NCBI GenBank assembly: GCA_900618425.1
Contig: UZAN01040520.1
Span: forward strand, 1-64,000
DNA: 64,000 nucleotides
DNA from: Echinostoma caproni
Taxonomy: Eukaryota; Platyhelminthes; Trematoda; Plagiorchiida; Echinostomatidae
Direction: 5' to 3'
A program made the position numbers and the translations under genes. Positions 11,591 through 23,009 of the stretch are shown piece by piece. Positions within the stretch are counted from its first letter, which is position 1; each line of letters begins with the position of its first letter. A model generated the notes under the pieces. That model was not told the origin of the DNA, ran no database searches, and saw only the letters and a program-made list of their open reading frames with translations.

Positions 11591-12065
11591 TCACTTAGAT
11601 GCGTGTAACGTTCGCACAATCTATTAGATTGGTCAAAATGCAGCCTTAGCTGGTCAACAGCTACAGATCGAAGCGTCGTTGTCTATTAGTCGTATCGGCG
11701 TATGCACCGACCGATTGCAGTACACCTGAAATCAATGATGAATTCTACAAGGATTTTATTCATTTACTCTAAAGTGTTCCATCAACGGACATCGTGGTAG
11801 TCACCGAAGACTTCAACGCTCAAGTTGGATCTCTGGACAAATCAGAAAGGCTTCTTGATAGGCCACATGCAATCCCAGCCAGCCGGACGGACAACGGAGA
11901 TCGCCTACTTCAACTCTGCGCGGACCACGGACTTTTCCTGTAAAATACTAACTCCTCGCACAAGAAATGACACCACCTTACATGGAAACCGCTAGTCTCT
12001 TCACTACGCTGAACCCAAATGGACCACATCACCATCAGTTACCGCTGGAGGGGGTCGGTTTAAGA
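11590..12065 (+). pseudogene. RTE copy 2, apurinic-type endonuclease remnant
   Basis: Endonuclease/exonuclease/phosphatase-fold landmarks are visible: CNVRTI near 11607, SAYAPTDCSTPE near 11697, VVVTEDFNAQVG (11794-11829; the usual glycine before DFNA is Glu here), RTDNGDRLLQLCADHGLFL (about 11884-11940), HLTW, and QMDHITISYRWRG (about 12018-12056). The N-terminal strand (CNVRTI...QNAALAGQQL) passes within a few dozen bases into the SAYAPTD strand. About 80 residues normally lie between them, including the catalytic Glu of the SETR motif, so an internal deletion is evident near 11670. In-frame stops also occur at 11941 and after. Confidence 0.75.
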
Positions 12066-12382
12066 TTACCGTTCCTACTGGTCAACACCTGTGGATACGG
12101 ACCACGCTTTGCTACGAGCCTATTCTCCTTACCCCAGGCAAACAACGGTAGAAAAAGCCACCAACAGCGGATATCCACGATACGGTGTCAGCGATTGCTG
12201 CAAATCGGCATTGGAGTCGGAACTCTCCGATCGTCTGTCAGCTCAATCACCAGCCGAAGGATTCAACGAGCACTGAAAGCAAGTGAAGGAAGCTATGCCA
12301 ATATCGATAAAAACAACGTCGTACCCTGCCGCAAGCTCCAAACACAAACGATGGATCTCATCGACCTCGGCTGTCCTGCTGG

Positions 12383-12679
12383 ATGCCCACAAAACCCTAC
12401 CTCCGGAGGCCACATATGACACAGCGCAAATCCCTCAAGCGCCAGCTCATCAAGAATTTGAGGAATGACCGCGAGAAGTGGTGGGTAGAAAAGTGTAAAG
12501 AGATGGAGAAAGCTGCGATTATTGGCAATGGTCGCAATCCTTTCCGTCTAATAAGGAATACGGGCCCTGGGAAAATAGGCATAAGTAAGGTTATTAAGGA
12601 ATCCGATGGCACACTGATTCACGATCAGCAACGCCGTCTTGACCGTTGGGCTGAACACTTCGAGGCTCAGTTCAACTGA
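12383..12679 (+). pseudogene. RTE copy 2, endonuclease-RT linker
   Basis: This open stretch reads NDREKWWVEKCKEMEKAA, then GNGRNPFRLIRNTGP, SDGTLIHDQQ and RRLDRWAEHFEAQFN. These are the standard landmarks between endonuclease and RT in RTE-type ORF2. It ends at a stop where intact elements continue (PPS...LPV), so the stop is a disabling mutation. The same region of copy 1 reads RLDRGAEYFSEQLNWP. Confidence 0.75.
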
Positions 12680-12885
12680 CCCCCTTCGACATATGAATTA
12701 TCACCCTCCACCTCGACTGGGCAAAACCTCCCAGTTGATGCCAGTCCTACGTCTAGAATGGAGTTTTCGCAGGAAATAAGCCACCTGAAAAGCATAAGGC
12801 CTCCAGCCCAGACGGGCTGGTCCCATCGGCTTTTAAGGATATAGGGTCAGCCTTGGTTTAGGAGTGGACAAAACTCCTGGACTCA

Positions 12886-13218
12886 ATGTGGGAGAGAGAA
12901 CAGGCTCCAACTGAATGGTGTGAATCAGTTATGATACCGATTTCCAAAACCGGTGACAGACACCCCTGTGAAAACCACAGAGGAATTAGTTTAATCAACA
13001 CCGCCTTGAAACTTCTTACTGGCATCACACTTCGTCGATTGCCTGCCGCACGTGAATGGTGCACGCGTAAGAACCAGGCTGGCTTTATATCTGGTCGAGG
13101 TTGTATCAACCATATCTTTACTCCTTGCCAAACTCTGGAGCATCGACATTTCTTTCGTAGACCCACCATCTCTGTCTTCCTGGATCTGAAAGCGGCTTTC
13201 GACTCAGTCTACCGCTCT
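12886..13218 (+). pseudogene. RTE copy 2, RT fingers and motif A, cut by gap
   Basis: A single open frame reads MWEREQAPTEWCESVMIPIS, then CENHRGISLINTALKLL, TRKNQAGFISGRGC and FLDLKAAFDSVYRS. The aspartates of motif A (codons 13183-13185 and 13201-13203) are present. The frame runs straight into the N run, so its downstream part, including motif B and YADD, is unseen. The ATG is internal, because homologous residues precede it after a frameshift. It is the best-preserved coding stretch in the window. Confidence 0.85.
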
Positions 13219-14099
13219 NNNNNNNNNNNNNNNNNNNNNNNNNNNNNNNNNNNNNNNNNNNNNNNNNNNNNNNNNNNNNNNNNNNNNNNNNNNNNNNNNN
13301 NNNNNNNNNNNNNNNNNNNNNNNNNNNNNNNNNNNNNNNNNNNNNNNNNNNNNNNNNNNNNNNNNNNNNNNNNNNNNNNNNNNNNNNNNNNNNNNNNNNN
13401 NNNNNNNNNNNNNNNNNNNNNNNNNNNNNNNNNNNNNNNNNNNNNNNNNNNNNNNNNNNNNNNNNNNNNNNNNNNNNNNNNNNNNNNNNNNNNNNNNNNN
13501 NNNNNNNNNNNNNNNNNNNNNNNNNNNNNNNNNNNNNNNNNNNNNNNNNNNNNNNNNNNNNNNNNNNNNNNNNNNNNNNNNNNNNNNNNNNNNNNNNNNN
13601 NNNNNNNNNNNNNNNNNNNNNNNNNNNNNNNNNNNNNNNNNNNNNNNNNNNNNNNNNNNNNNNNNNNNNNNNNNNNNNNNNNNNNNNNNNNNNNNNNNNN
13701 NNNNNNNNNNNNNNNNNNNNNNNNNNNNNNNNNNNNNNNNNNNNNNNNNNNNNNNNNNNNNNNNNNNNNNNNNNNNNNNNNNNNNNNNNNNNNNNNNNNN
13801 NNNNNNNNNNNNNNNNNNNNNNNNNNNNNNNNNNNNNNNNNNNNNNNNNNNNNNNNNNNNNNNNNNNNNNNNNNNNNNNNNNNNNNNNNNNNNNNNNNNN
13901 NNNNNNNNNNNNNNNNNNNNNNNNNNNNNNNNNNNNNNNNNNNNNNNNNNNNNNNNNNNNNNNNNNNNNNNNNNNNNNNNNNNNNNNNNNNNNNNNNNNN
14001 NNNNNNNNNNNNNNNNNNNNNNNNNNNNNNNNNNNNNNNNNNNNNNNNNNNNNNNNNNNNNNNNNNNNNNNNNNNNNNNNNNNNNNNNNNNNNNNNNNN
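13219..14099. other. Assembly gap (881 N)
   Basis: This run of undetermined bases sits inside RT of RTE copy 2. It removes the palm between motif A and the LLSEDP block that follows YADD. Confidence 0.99.
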
Positions 14100-14930
14100 T
14101 GCTGCTAAGTGAAGATCCAGTAAGTTACAAACCTTTTTGGATAGTCTGAGTGCTAGTGTAGCCAACTTCGGTATGCGTTTTGCACCTTCAAAGAGTAAAA
14201 TACTACTACAGGACTAGATTGGTCCTGCATCCAGCCTCACTCTAACTGGGAAAGTAATAGAACAGGTGGATAACTTTTGTTATTTGGGCAGCTACACCTC
14301 ACCCGGTAGATACATCACGGATCAAGTGTCTTCTCGCATACAGAAGGTTGGTTGGCATTAACCAACTTGAGGCATCTGTGGCGCCGTCACGACATCCGGG
14401 TATCTGTGACGGGTCGAATGCATGCTGCAGCAGTTCGGCCAGTTCTGCTATAGGCTGCAGAAACTTGGCCATTAAGAAACAGGATAAAAATAAACTGTCG
14501 GTGTTTGAACATCGCTGTTTACATAGCATTGCACGTATCTGGTGGGGCAGCCGGACGAGCAATGCTGAGGTGAGGTGCAAGGTTTTAGGTAAATGATGTC
14601 GCCCTCTGGAACAAACGGTCGGCCTCCATAGATTGCATTGGTTGGGGCATGTGCTACGCATGTCCCCAGATAGGTTGTCACGGCGAGCGGTGTTCGCCAA
14701 GGCTGGTAGTGGGTGGAAGAAAACCAAGGGTGGTCAAGCTAAGACCTGGTATGAGAGTATGAAAATCCTAACCAGGAGTCTGGGTCAGATAGATCCCGTT
14801 AGGCTTCCTGAATGCGGACTTCGTGATGATGATCACCAATGGTTAGAGACGCTGAGAGATGTGACTGAGTCTCGTAAACAGTGGCGGTCGTGCATCTTGT
14901 TAATTTCTCTGCAACAATAATCCACTGAAA
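14100..14930 (+). pseudogene. RTE copy 2, RT C-terminal region
   Basis: Immediately after the gap LLSEDPVSYK is readable, the residues that follow YADD in this clade. In other frames come SVANFGMRFAPSK, VDNFCYLGSYTSP, KLSVFEHRCLHSIARIWW, SNAEVRCKVLG, RLHWLGHVLRMSPDRL, GWKKTKGGQAKTW and HQWLETLRDVTESRKQWR. This is the complete usual C-terminal order, with at least three frame changes. The longest open piece is 14633-14920. The match leaves little doubt that both sides of the gap belong to the same element. Confidence 0.85.
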
Positions 14931-14989
14931 TTCCAAATTTTACTTTTGATCCTACATTTAATCTTTCCTGTCTTCCTCCTAATGTAGAT

Positions 14990-15800
14990 CCAAATGAGCA
15001 GCCGGCGCACAATAGTGCGTGGTTAATGGTTGTACGAACTGAACTGATTATTGATTGTGATCTTCCCCCTTTTTCCGATGAAAAAGAATAAGATTATTTT
15101 CGCATCTATAAAACTTCTTACCCATTGTGTAGTCACTCCTAAAATTACCCTGATTTATTCTGTTGTGTGCAGGCATTTCAGTAAATGTGAAGGTTTCACC
15201 AACCGTATACTGCCTGATGAAGATTACCGTCAATGTGTCCATTTCACCAAATGTTTCGCATTCGCGTATTCATTCCTAAGTTGTGTATCTACCAGGAGGT
15301 ATGACCATTTACCGAAATATCATGATCCCTTACTTTTTCATTGCCTCATCAAAGCAAATTTACTCGATCGCTTGTAATAATATTTCATATGCTTGAGTGG
15401 TCACTGAGTGCTACTTCATCTACGTGCTTCTCCACTATAACGCCTTAAATATGCTGGGGATTTACCATGTCTAATGCATGAAGCCCAATTTGACTTCATT
15501 TAACTGGTTGAGATTAGCACACATATAAGAAATGGTAAAAGCGGTCTGTCTCTCATGAAATCTGAATAAGATGAGCCTGCGCAACCACCATTTCCATCGG
15601 TGTTCTTAATATCTTAACTATGGTTATTAATTTCGCTGCTTAGACAAATAAGAGACAATTGGTGTGTTCGCAGCCGGCTTATGTCAATAAACTAATCATT
15701 TTTTATTTTCCATTTTCTTCCCTTTTATCGATTTTATAAAAATTCAGAAAGACGGATGAGGTCCATTAGAGGGCTGATATACGACACACGAAACATGTGG
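14990..15800. other. Unassigned sequence downstream of RTE copy 2
   Basis: A 108-codon open stretch (15051-15377, +) begins near the probable LINE 3' end. Its translation shows no motif I know. It might be chance or a decayed exon. Nothing else is seen. Confidence 0.4.
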
Positions 15801-15809
15801 AGATTCAGG

Positions 15810-15890
15810 AAGCGGCAGTGGTGGAATTAGAACACGAGTCCTCCGGGGAGATAATCTGGTGAAGTTTACCGCTGGATCAACAAAGTGAAA
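15810..15890 (-). repeat. tRNA-like pol III unit
   Basis: On the - strand TGATCCAGCGG (15869-15879) matches the A-box pattern. After 35 bases, GTTCTAATTCC matches a B box with two changes. This is typical tRNA spacing. The T-arm can form only a short stem, and the acceptor ends do not pair well. It is best read as a decayed tRNA-derived repeat or tRNA pseudogene. Isotype cannot be assigned. Confidence 0.4.
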
Positions 15891-15899
15891 CTTACGTAC

Positions 15900-18800
15900 A
15901 TCTAAAAAATAACTTGTGGGTTTTGAGTTAAACTTTCTCCCTTTACTTAAATGGGAATGTCAATCTCGATGAGGAGGACGAAGAGAAAAGATACGCATTC
16001 AAAAATGATATTCCACCTCCGTAGTGCCTTTAATTGGTTAAGGCATATCGGGCATAGTATTATCCAAGGTCGGCTTTAAACGTTTACCCAGTTACCATTG
16101 TGCAAGCAATAAACAAATGACTGTTTTTTTTCTAATATGACTTAATAATTCGATGTTCACATACGTTATTGTTTTCATTTCGACACAGTAGGAAAACATT
16201 TCTCCGTGATGGTCTGGGAAGTGACAGTCGGGGAGCTGGCAGGTGATTGTTTGCAGAAGTGCGATTAGTTATTAACTTAAAATTCCATCATAAGAAATTT
16301 CAAATAAACTATAGTCGTCAGGCGTAGTCTATGAGTGACCAATTTTGGGAATCCTGTAGAGCTATTCCATTTTTCTTACTACTCATAAGCGGTGCATAAC
16401 GGCTGCTGTTCGAACGCGGGAACAGGTGGTTAGTAATAATAACTCAATGGGTGGTTGAGCTGTCCTGGTTAGTTACCAGTAGCTGGATTTGTAACAAAGA
16501 TTAAAGCAACTGGGCGGTGCTTCCATGCTTTATCTCTTACATAAATGATAAATGAACTTTGCTGGGAAGTCGTCTTTGGAAATCAAGTGGAATTTTACAA
16601 CCCTATGTTTATTAATCTTTAGTTACCTCACACGTTTCGAAACTGGCACGTGGCTTTTTAGTTATATTTCCTAATTTATACTTGCTTTCAAGTACAGTCT
16701 TGATCACCCTGATGTTTACTCATTAGTCGGCTGTTCGATGAAATAAATCAATAACAACTAACTATCACTTAATTCAAACAACGATTTGCAAAAGTAAGTA
16801 AAAAGTTTGAGCGATGGAATTCACAAGTTGTTAAACTTTCTAGCTTATTTGTTTGACAAACCTCTTATTGAAATAGTGTCCTTACCAGGTATTGATTTCT
16901 ATTTAATATTAAAGCCACAGAAACAGCGGGTCCCGCTGGATATTCTTCTTCCAAAAAGGCTAGTTGAAACAAAATGTAATTTGTCAATTTGTTGTGCGAT
17001 TATGATAATTGGATTACCTGTTGATGACCACGATCAACCGAATGCAGTTCACTTTTGTTAGCGTGCATTTTACATACCAAAATGATTGCCGATATCACAT
17101 TGTGCTGTCAGCGTCCGCTAGTAGGTTTGAGTTACACGCTTTTTCAATTGCGGACAATTTACATTGCTCTTATGTACTTCGGTTAGCCGTGAACACGGTT
17201 GCATTGAAGTAACCCTCGCAACTCGTTATCCAATGTTTGCAAACCTGCAAACAAAAGACATCGCACGACATTTGGTGATCACAATTTTACTCTCGGTGCA
17301 CTAACTGTTCCGCCTTGATTCGCAGCTTTTGGCATCAACAAGTTGACTATTCACGGTTGGTAAGAGCTTTGAAAACTCATCTAATGGTCGCATTGAGTGA
17401 GTGTAAAACTTGATAGTTTTCGGATTCAGTTTATGCAAACGTCTACGTCTGGGTTGGTTGCAGATGAGGGTACTCGGTATTCACTCCAACTACATAATTC
17501 ATTAAAGAAGTGCATCCGGTAATTTCATTTCTTCCTGGTTGTGCATAATTGTGAGTGAATTGTTGGCTATGCACTGCGTTTTTTTGCATACGATACTAAC
17601 TTTAGGAAATTGGAAGCAAAGGCTTTGGTACCGGATCTGATCGAATGTACATTGGATCAACTTCATTACCAACCCTCTGTGAGGAAGAGAGTCGGATTCA
17701 AGAGTACTTATGCTCAATTAAGCTCTACTTCAGTGTATCCCATGACAGTTACGGATACAGCACAAGCGTGCACATTAAGTCATTCGATGGAAAGAGGAAT
17801 GAAATGCATAGAAATACGAATAATCAATATATGCTACGGAATGAATAAATAAGTACTTATTACTCCACAAAAATGACTATTAAAGATTACTACGTGACGA
17901 AGCACAATAATAAAATCAATTCACAACAATCGCGAGTGTTTGGGGCAGAGAACACTTTTGCAAACCCCAGGTCACTAATAAGAGATTCATTTTCCGAAGT
18001 TCAATCTACATGTAGCATGTGATTTTGAAGTCATCTATTTCGTTATCTGAATGTGAAATCATAAAACAACTCACTTTCCTGCGCGTACTGTGAGATATTT
18101 TTACCAAAATAGCAACGGGTAATCTGTCGCACTCAGGCGAGAATATTAGATTTTAGCGAAACTTTTATTCAATAGGGTGAAATGATTATTATCTGATTTC
18201 CGTTGCGAGGATGATGAGAAGTATTGATACTGATAAACAACGTTAACTCTTCTTTTTTGAAAATCTTGTCCTACCTTGGTTAGAAAACGGTCAACACATT
18301 TATTTATCCATGAAGTTATTTGTGGGAAGTGTTGTTGCAGGGTAATTCACCTTGAATTTCTAACCACTTCAGTGAACTTGTTGATTCATGGGATCCAAGA
18401 GATTTATTATTTATTATTAAAAGGATAATTACTGGTTTTTGTACGCGTGTATGGGGTGTGTGGTGAAAACGAACGCGTTGAGGTTCCAACGACGAATGGG
18501 TTTCAAACCGTCCTCGTCGTGATGATTCATTACTTCTTTGGGGTGGAAAATGTGTGGAGTTGTGCACTTGTAATTTTAAGTGGATGGAAAGTATAAAATA
18601 AACACTTTTGTGCGCAGAACTGACATGTTTCAATCATTGGGAAACATATAATCCGATTTCATAAATATGTTGAGTTTATTTCCTTAACTTGACTCCGTTC
18701 ATCGATGAGGATAAATAGTCTTCATGAAGAGCACAAAGTCTCGGGATGTTCTCATATACATGATCTATCCGCAGCGTCATCCGGCGTTTATGAGGCTGCA

Positions 18801-21800
18801 CAATAAAGTGCGGAATATGAATTTAAACTGTAGCTAACGGTTTCATTAACACTTCTTTATCATTCAGTTCTTCCACGGATCTACGCTTGCCCTGCTGTTA
18901 ATGCAGATTTATTTAAAAGCTGTTGAGTCATGTTACGGATTACATCTGTCCACTTTATCGTGCTTGTCTTTAAGGACTATACGTTGTCTTCGTTACCATA
19001 AATCTGTTCCAGTCTTCCTGTCAAGCCTCGGGTTGTTCTCTAATGGATTTAGCATTCTTCTCAATCAGAGGCATCACTTCTATTTGACAACTAGCAGGCT
19101 CAGCTCTTGAATAAATTAAAAAAACGTAGGTTGTACTGTTATATTTCTCCAGTCACATTGATTGGCAGTTGCTGATTACAAAGTTTTCGTGATCACAAAT
19201 TTCTTCCTTATAATTGATTTCAGTGAAAGTCTCTAGACAAAGTTTGTGACGCAGCTGAATGAATGTGAGAATGGGGAGTCTTCCGTTGTGGCTGTCCAAT
19301 CTTATTTGGTTTTGAGCTCATAATAATACGGGTTGTGCATACCTACAGTACCAATAAGAATCCGTAAACTTCGAGAACCAGTTTAAAAATTGACATTGAT
19401 TGAGCAGGCACGCTATATAACTTATTGTTGATTGTTAGTGTGCAGATTTGGGAATAAAAATGAGACACGCTTCCTGAACTACTTCTCAGTTTTGAGCGAT
19501 GTATGTCTATGCGGGAGGATACGAAAAAGGAAATGAGAATTGCGCCAAGACGTAAAATAAGCATAATCCAATTTTTTAATTTAAATCAAATCAAACCACA
19601 ATCGCTTTATGTAGCTCAGTGAGTAAATATTCAAGAGTCGTGTAATGTGCATAGAAGCAGAACGAATCTAGTACAGGAAAGTTAATCATGAAAACAAGCA
19701 CAGCAAAAAAGTGAGACATTTTGGCAACAGCAAATAATCTGATCAGACATGCGTTTTGCATAGATCAGATACAGTGAGCATTGGATGCATAAATAAATAA
19801 GAAACAACGCTTGAATGCTTAATTTTACATGAAACTTCAGGTGGGAATAAGTGGTCAATCAATGGGCTGCCGCAAGTCGCTAAGAAATGGGTATTGCGGT
19901 TCTAGCGTAGGTCTTCTATGACGATGGCCCAGAAACATGTAGGAGGAGATGGAAATAGTCAGAAAAAATCCAAAGCATTTTATAAGCAATGTATTAAGAA
20001 CCAGTTCATGCTTCTTTGCTCAAACCTGTTGATCATTTTTCGACGGAGTATCTTGCTTATCTACACGCAGTATTATTTTGTGGATAGGTATTTTACTGTG
20101 GTCTTACTCATCAAAAGGTATCAGTTGATCAGTAGAATAAAAAAAGATCAACACCACCCAGTTCTTTTCCTATGTTTATTAGAATAATCTTGAATTTCAA
20201 CAAGATGCGTACAAAAAACGCCAAACCCTCTAGACAATATCGATTGACAACGAGACATAAGCAATTGGGAATGAAATGTTGTTTGTCAGCCAAATGGCCC
20301 AGAAGCATAGATGGATAAGTATTTTGTTTCTGTTTGAACTCTGAAGCCAATTGTCTCCCCCCATCTCTGCTTGACTTTGAGGCCTGGGCCATAGTTACAC
20401 CACACGTTTCATCATTTGTGGCATATATGAAATAGATAGAGGCTATACAATCGATCTGGACATGCGAAAAGCTCATACATGGATCTTTATGAATTCGCAC
20501 AGATTTGATAACAGCGTTTTCAACGTGATCTGTTTAACCGAGTTCTTGAATATTTTACTGACTCCAATAAAAATAGATTAACTTTTATTTGGACATCTAA
20601 GCGCATCGTTACCTACGTTCATCCTGCTGCTTTTTCTACTGGATACAACGGCGTCAGCTTACGTGAGCCCTTTCGCTAATATATCATGGTTTCTGATGTA
20701 CCTGAAATACTTTTCTTTAGGTAAAATGAAAATTCAAGTCAAATTCAGGCTGTGTTTGTGTAATGATTGACGTCGTGAGAGAATATCGGCAATCATTTCA
20801 TCATGATTTGTTCGACTGAATCGGTTACTCATACACTCGGATCGTAGTCAGTTAATGGGAACTTGCCAATAAATTGAACCGCATCGAATGCATATGTTCT
20901 TTACTCCACCAAACCGTATATTATTTGTACCACAATCCAGGTTACTATTTGGTCCATTGCACGCGAACTTTTCGTTCACTCATTTGTGGCTAATGACGAC
21001 GAGCGATCGAATCCCTACCGTACGTGGTTAAGTGCACGTCCGGTGTATATGTGTGTGATGCATCGTGCACGGCTGGTGTATTAGTTTGCCGACAACAACT
21101 GAAAAGTAAATACTTACTTTTTTCGGAGTTTTTTTTTGTTTCCTGAATGGATGATTTACGGGGGAAAATTGCACAGCACAAGTCGCGCAATCATTACCGT
21201 ATATAGAAGAAGCTAGTGATCACAATGCTATAGTGGTATGTCTTCGTGATCTATCCACCTGAAAATAATCATAACGCGAACCTCGGAAATCACCTTATGC
21301 AACACACTAGGGTATTAAAGTAGTTCACATAACTCAATGCGGTTCACATTCAGAAAAAGTTGTCCAGATGGTCTTACCACCGTGGTTGATCACGAGTGAA
21401 AATTCTCATTCACGTATCCGCGTCTAATTATCTTTTTTTATTACTTTATCGGTCTCTCTGTCTGTGCGTTTATCTACCTGTTGATGTTCAATGGTTTGTT
21501 TAACCAACGTTTCGGACTACACATTCGGTTCTCCTCAAATCTGTGTCAAAAAATAAAACAGTATTATGAGTTCCTCAATATACGTTTAATTTAATAACCT
21601 CCACTTTACCAGTTTATATGTGAATAAAACGACTTAATCGATGTCTAACTCTGTTTCATTGGATTTGGTTGGAACTTCAGAGAAGAGTTATATATCCTTC
21701 CAAAACAGTTATTTGGTGAATATCCTTCATTATTCAGTCTGCTGAAGACATTCTATTTGACGGAGTATTATTATTTTGCTATCTATAACTCACGGTGTCT

Positions 21801-22480
21801 TTTTCAAGATGCAATAGGAAGAAGTACTACGACGCTTTTATTATTGTGTTTCCAATATCAGATGCATTTATCTCAGCGAATTTTCCTGGATGTAATTTAT
21901 GTAGTATATGATATGCATAAGTATATATGTGATTGATTGGACTGATAAATTGATATCATGCTTTGGGTGACTGTCAAATTATTCCTTTAACTACCAAGTA
22001 TGAAATTTTGTTCATTCTTCATCTGACGGACTCCACAAGCAGTCTATGAGTTGGTCATGATACAAGATATAATACACAGTAATAGGCAGACAAAAATACT
22101 TATTTATACCAAAAGAATTCATGTTAGTACGGCACTGAACAACGACAAATCAAAGACTTCGATATTTAGCCTCCTACATTTGTTCTACAGAGTCGTGCAG
22201 CTTCTCAAGCTATAATACTGGATCCGTTTGATGTATGTTCCCTATCAATATGTGCAACGTCATCACGACTATGAGTTATTTCTGATTGATATCTGGTAGT
22301 CTCAACATTTATATCGGTCGAATATCCCAATTGTGTATCAATCTAGTTCTCAAATCTATAAAAACGGTGTAGGTTGGTTGTTGCGTGTATGCATCGATCC
22401 AAAAATGGTCGGTATTTTGAGAAGGCTGAATTCGAGTCGACATTAAAATTCAACCAGGAGAAAAGTGCTAAAGTGCTGCT
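15900..22480. other. Unassigned AT-rich block
   Basis: Open stretches on both strands (for example 16807-17061 +, 18316-18633 -, 20129-20500 -) lack recognisable domains, and their borders do not look like splice sites I would trust. No tandem repeat or retroelement motif was recognised. The 13-base word discussed in the findings occurs at 16377-16389. Confidence 0.45.
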
Positions 22481-22482
22481 TG

Positions 22483-22809
22483 TCACACGCTGTTGTCTAA
22501 TAATATTATCGCGGCAGTATTGGTTACTATTTTTGTAGGCGCAGAGGCACAGATTAGAGAAAACTTTTCAGGTAAATTTTGAACCTCTCCAAAGATTGCC
22601 GAAAGTTTGTTTCTCTCTAAATTCGGAATAAAACATTGCGGTAGTTTTGTCCTCGGTGATTTATCTTCTCGGTCTGATACATCATAATTTACATTTACTG
22701 GGTTGAATGAGGGTGATATTTGGACATACAAAAGAAATCCACTTGACAAATTGATAGCGTCTGCTGTTTCCAGTTTGCAGTCCATAGTTCGGACATAACA
22801 AAAACTGGA
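22483..22809 (-). CDS. Candidate coding exon, unknown product
   Basis: The - strand is open for 178 codons (23019 to 22483), the longest motif-free open frame in the window. Inside it, TTTCTACCTACAG ending at 22810 is a good splice acceptor, after which about 108 codons read to a stop. The translation is mixed in composition, with CYVRTMDCKLETADAIN near the start and PTKIVTNTAAIILLDNS near the end. I recognise no domain. No strong donor is visible, so it would have to be a terminal exon or have its donor inside. No nearby poly(A) signal was noted. It could be a chance open frame. Confidence 0.25.
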   Translation of the reverse strand, partial: SSFCYVRTMDCKLETADAINLSSGFLLYVQISPSFNPVNVNYDVSDREDKSPRTKLPQCFIPNLERNKLSAIFGEVQNLPEKFSLICASAPTKIVTNTAAIILLDNSV

Positions 22810-22966
22810 CTGTAGGTAGAAAGCTTTGGGAAACACATTGACTTTATAAGTTGTTTTTACAAACACAAGGCAGAGAGAGAGGGAGTGAATGCGAATTACC
22901 ACTGCTTCCGCTGTGGCCAAGAGGCGATGTTTAATCCGCTTAGGTTGTTGTTCACGGAAATGGCAC

Positions 22967-23001
22967 GGGGATGAGATGGGAGTGGGGGGGGAGGGGAGGG
23001 G
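22967..23001 (+). other. G-rich tract, potential G-quadruplex
   Basis: Five G-runs (4, 3, 8, 4 and 4 bases) are separated by loops of 7, 3, 1 and 1 bases. The short final loops favour quadruplex formation on the + strand. It lies about 160 bases on the acceptor side of the candidate exon at 22483-22809. A role is not shown. Confidence 0.6.
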
Positions 23002-23009
23002 TTGGAACA

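Larger units (their letters stand above)
10750..14990 (+). mobile_element. RTE-type LINE, copy 2 (near full length, decayed, gapped)
   Basis: A + strand RTE-type element is readable from an endonuclease (about 11590-12065) through a linker (12470-12680), RT (12850-13218), an N gap (13219-14099) and the RT C-terminal region (14100-14920). Endonuclease landmarks are CNVRTI, SAYAPTD, DFNAQVG, RTDNGDRLLQLCAD and QMDHI. RT landmarks are CENHRGIS, QAGF and FLDLKAAFDS. C-terminal landmarks are FGMRFAPSK, CYLGSYTSP, SNAEVRCKVLG, LHWLGHVLRM and QWLETLRD. Stops and frameshifts make it inactive. The stretch at 10750-11590 is more GC-rich than its surroundings and probably holds the 5' leader (inference). 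The 3' end after about 14930 is AT-rich, without an obvious long tail. Confidence 0.88.

Noticed and set aside
12886..14112. A 408-codon open frame on the + strand
   Set aside because: Most of it is translated N. Only 12886-13218 is real sequence, and that part is RTE reverse transcriptase.
13209..14165. A 318-codon open frame on the - strand
   Set aside because: Almost entirely N, antisense to the RTE element.
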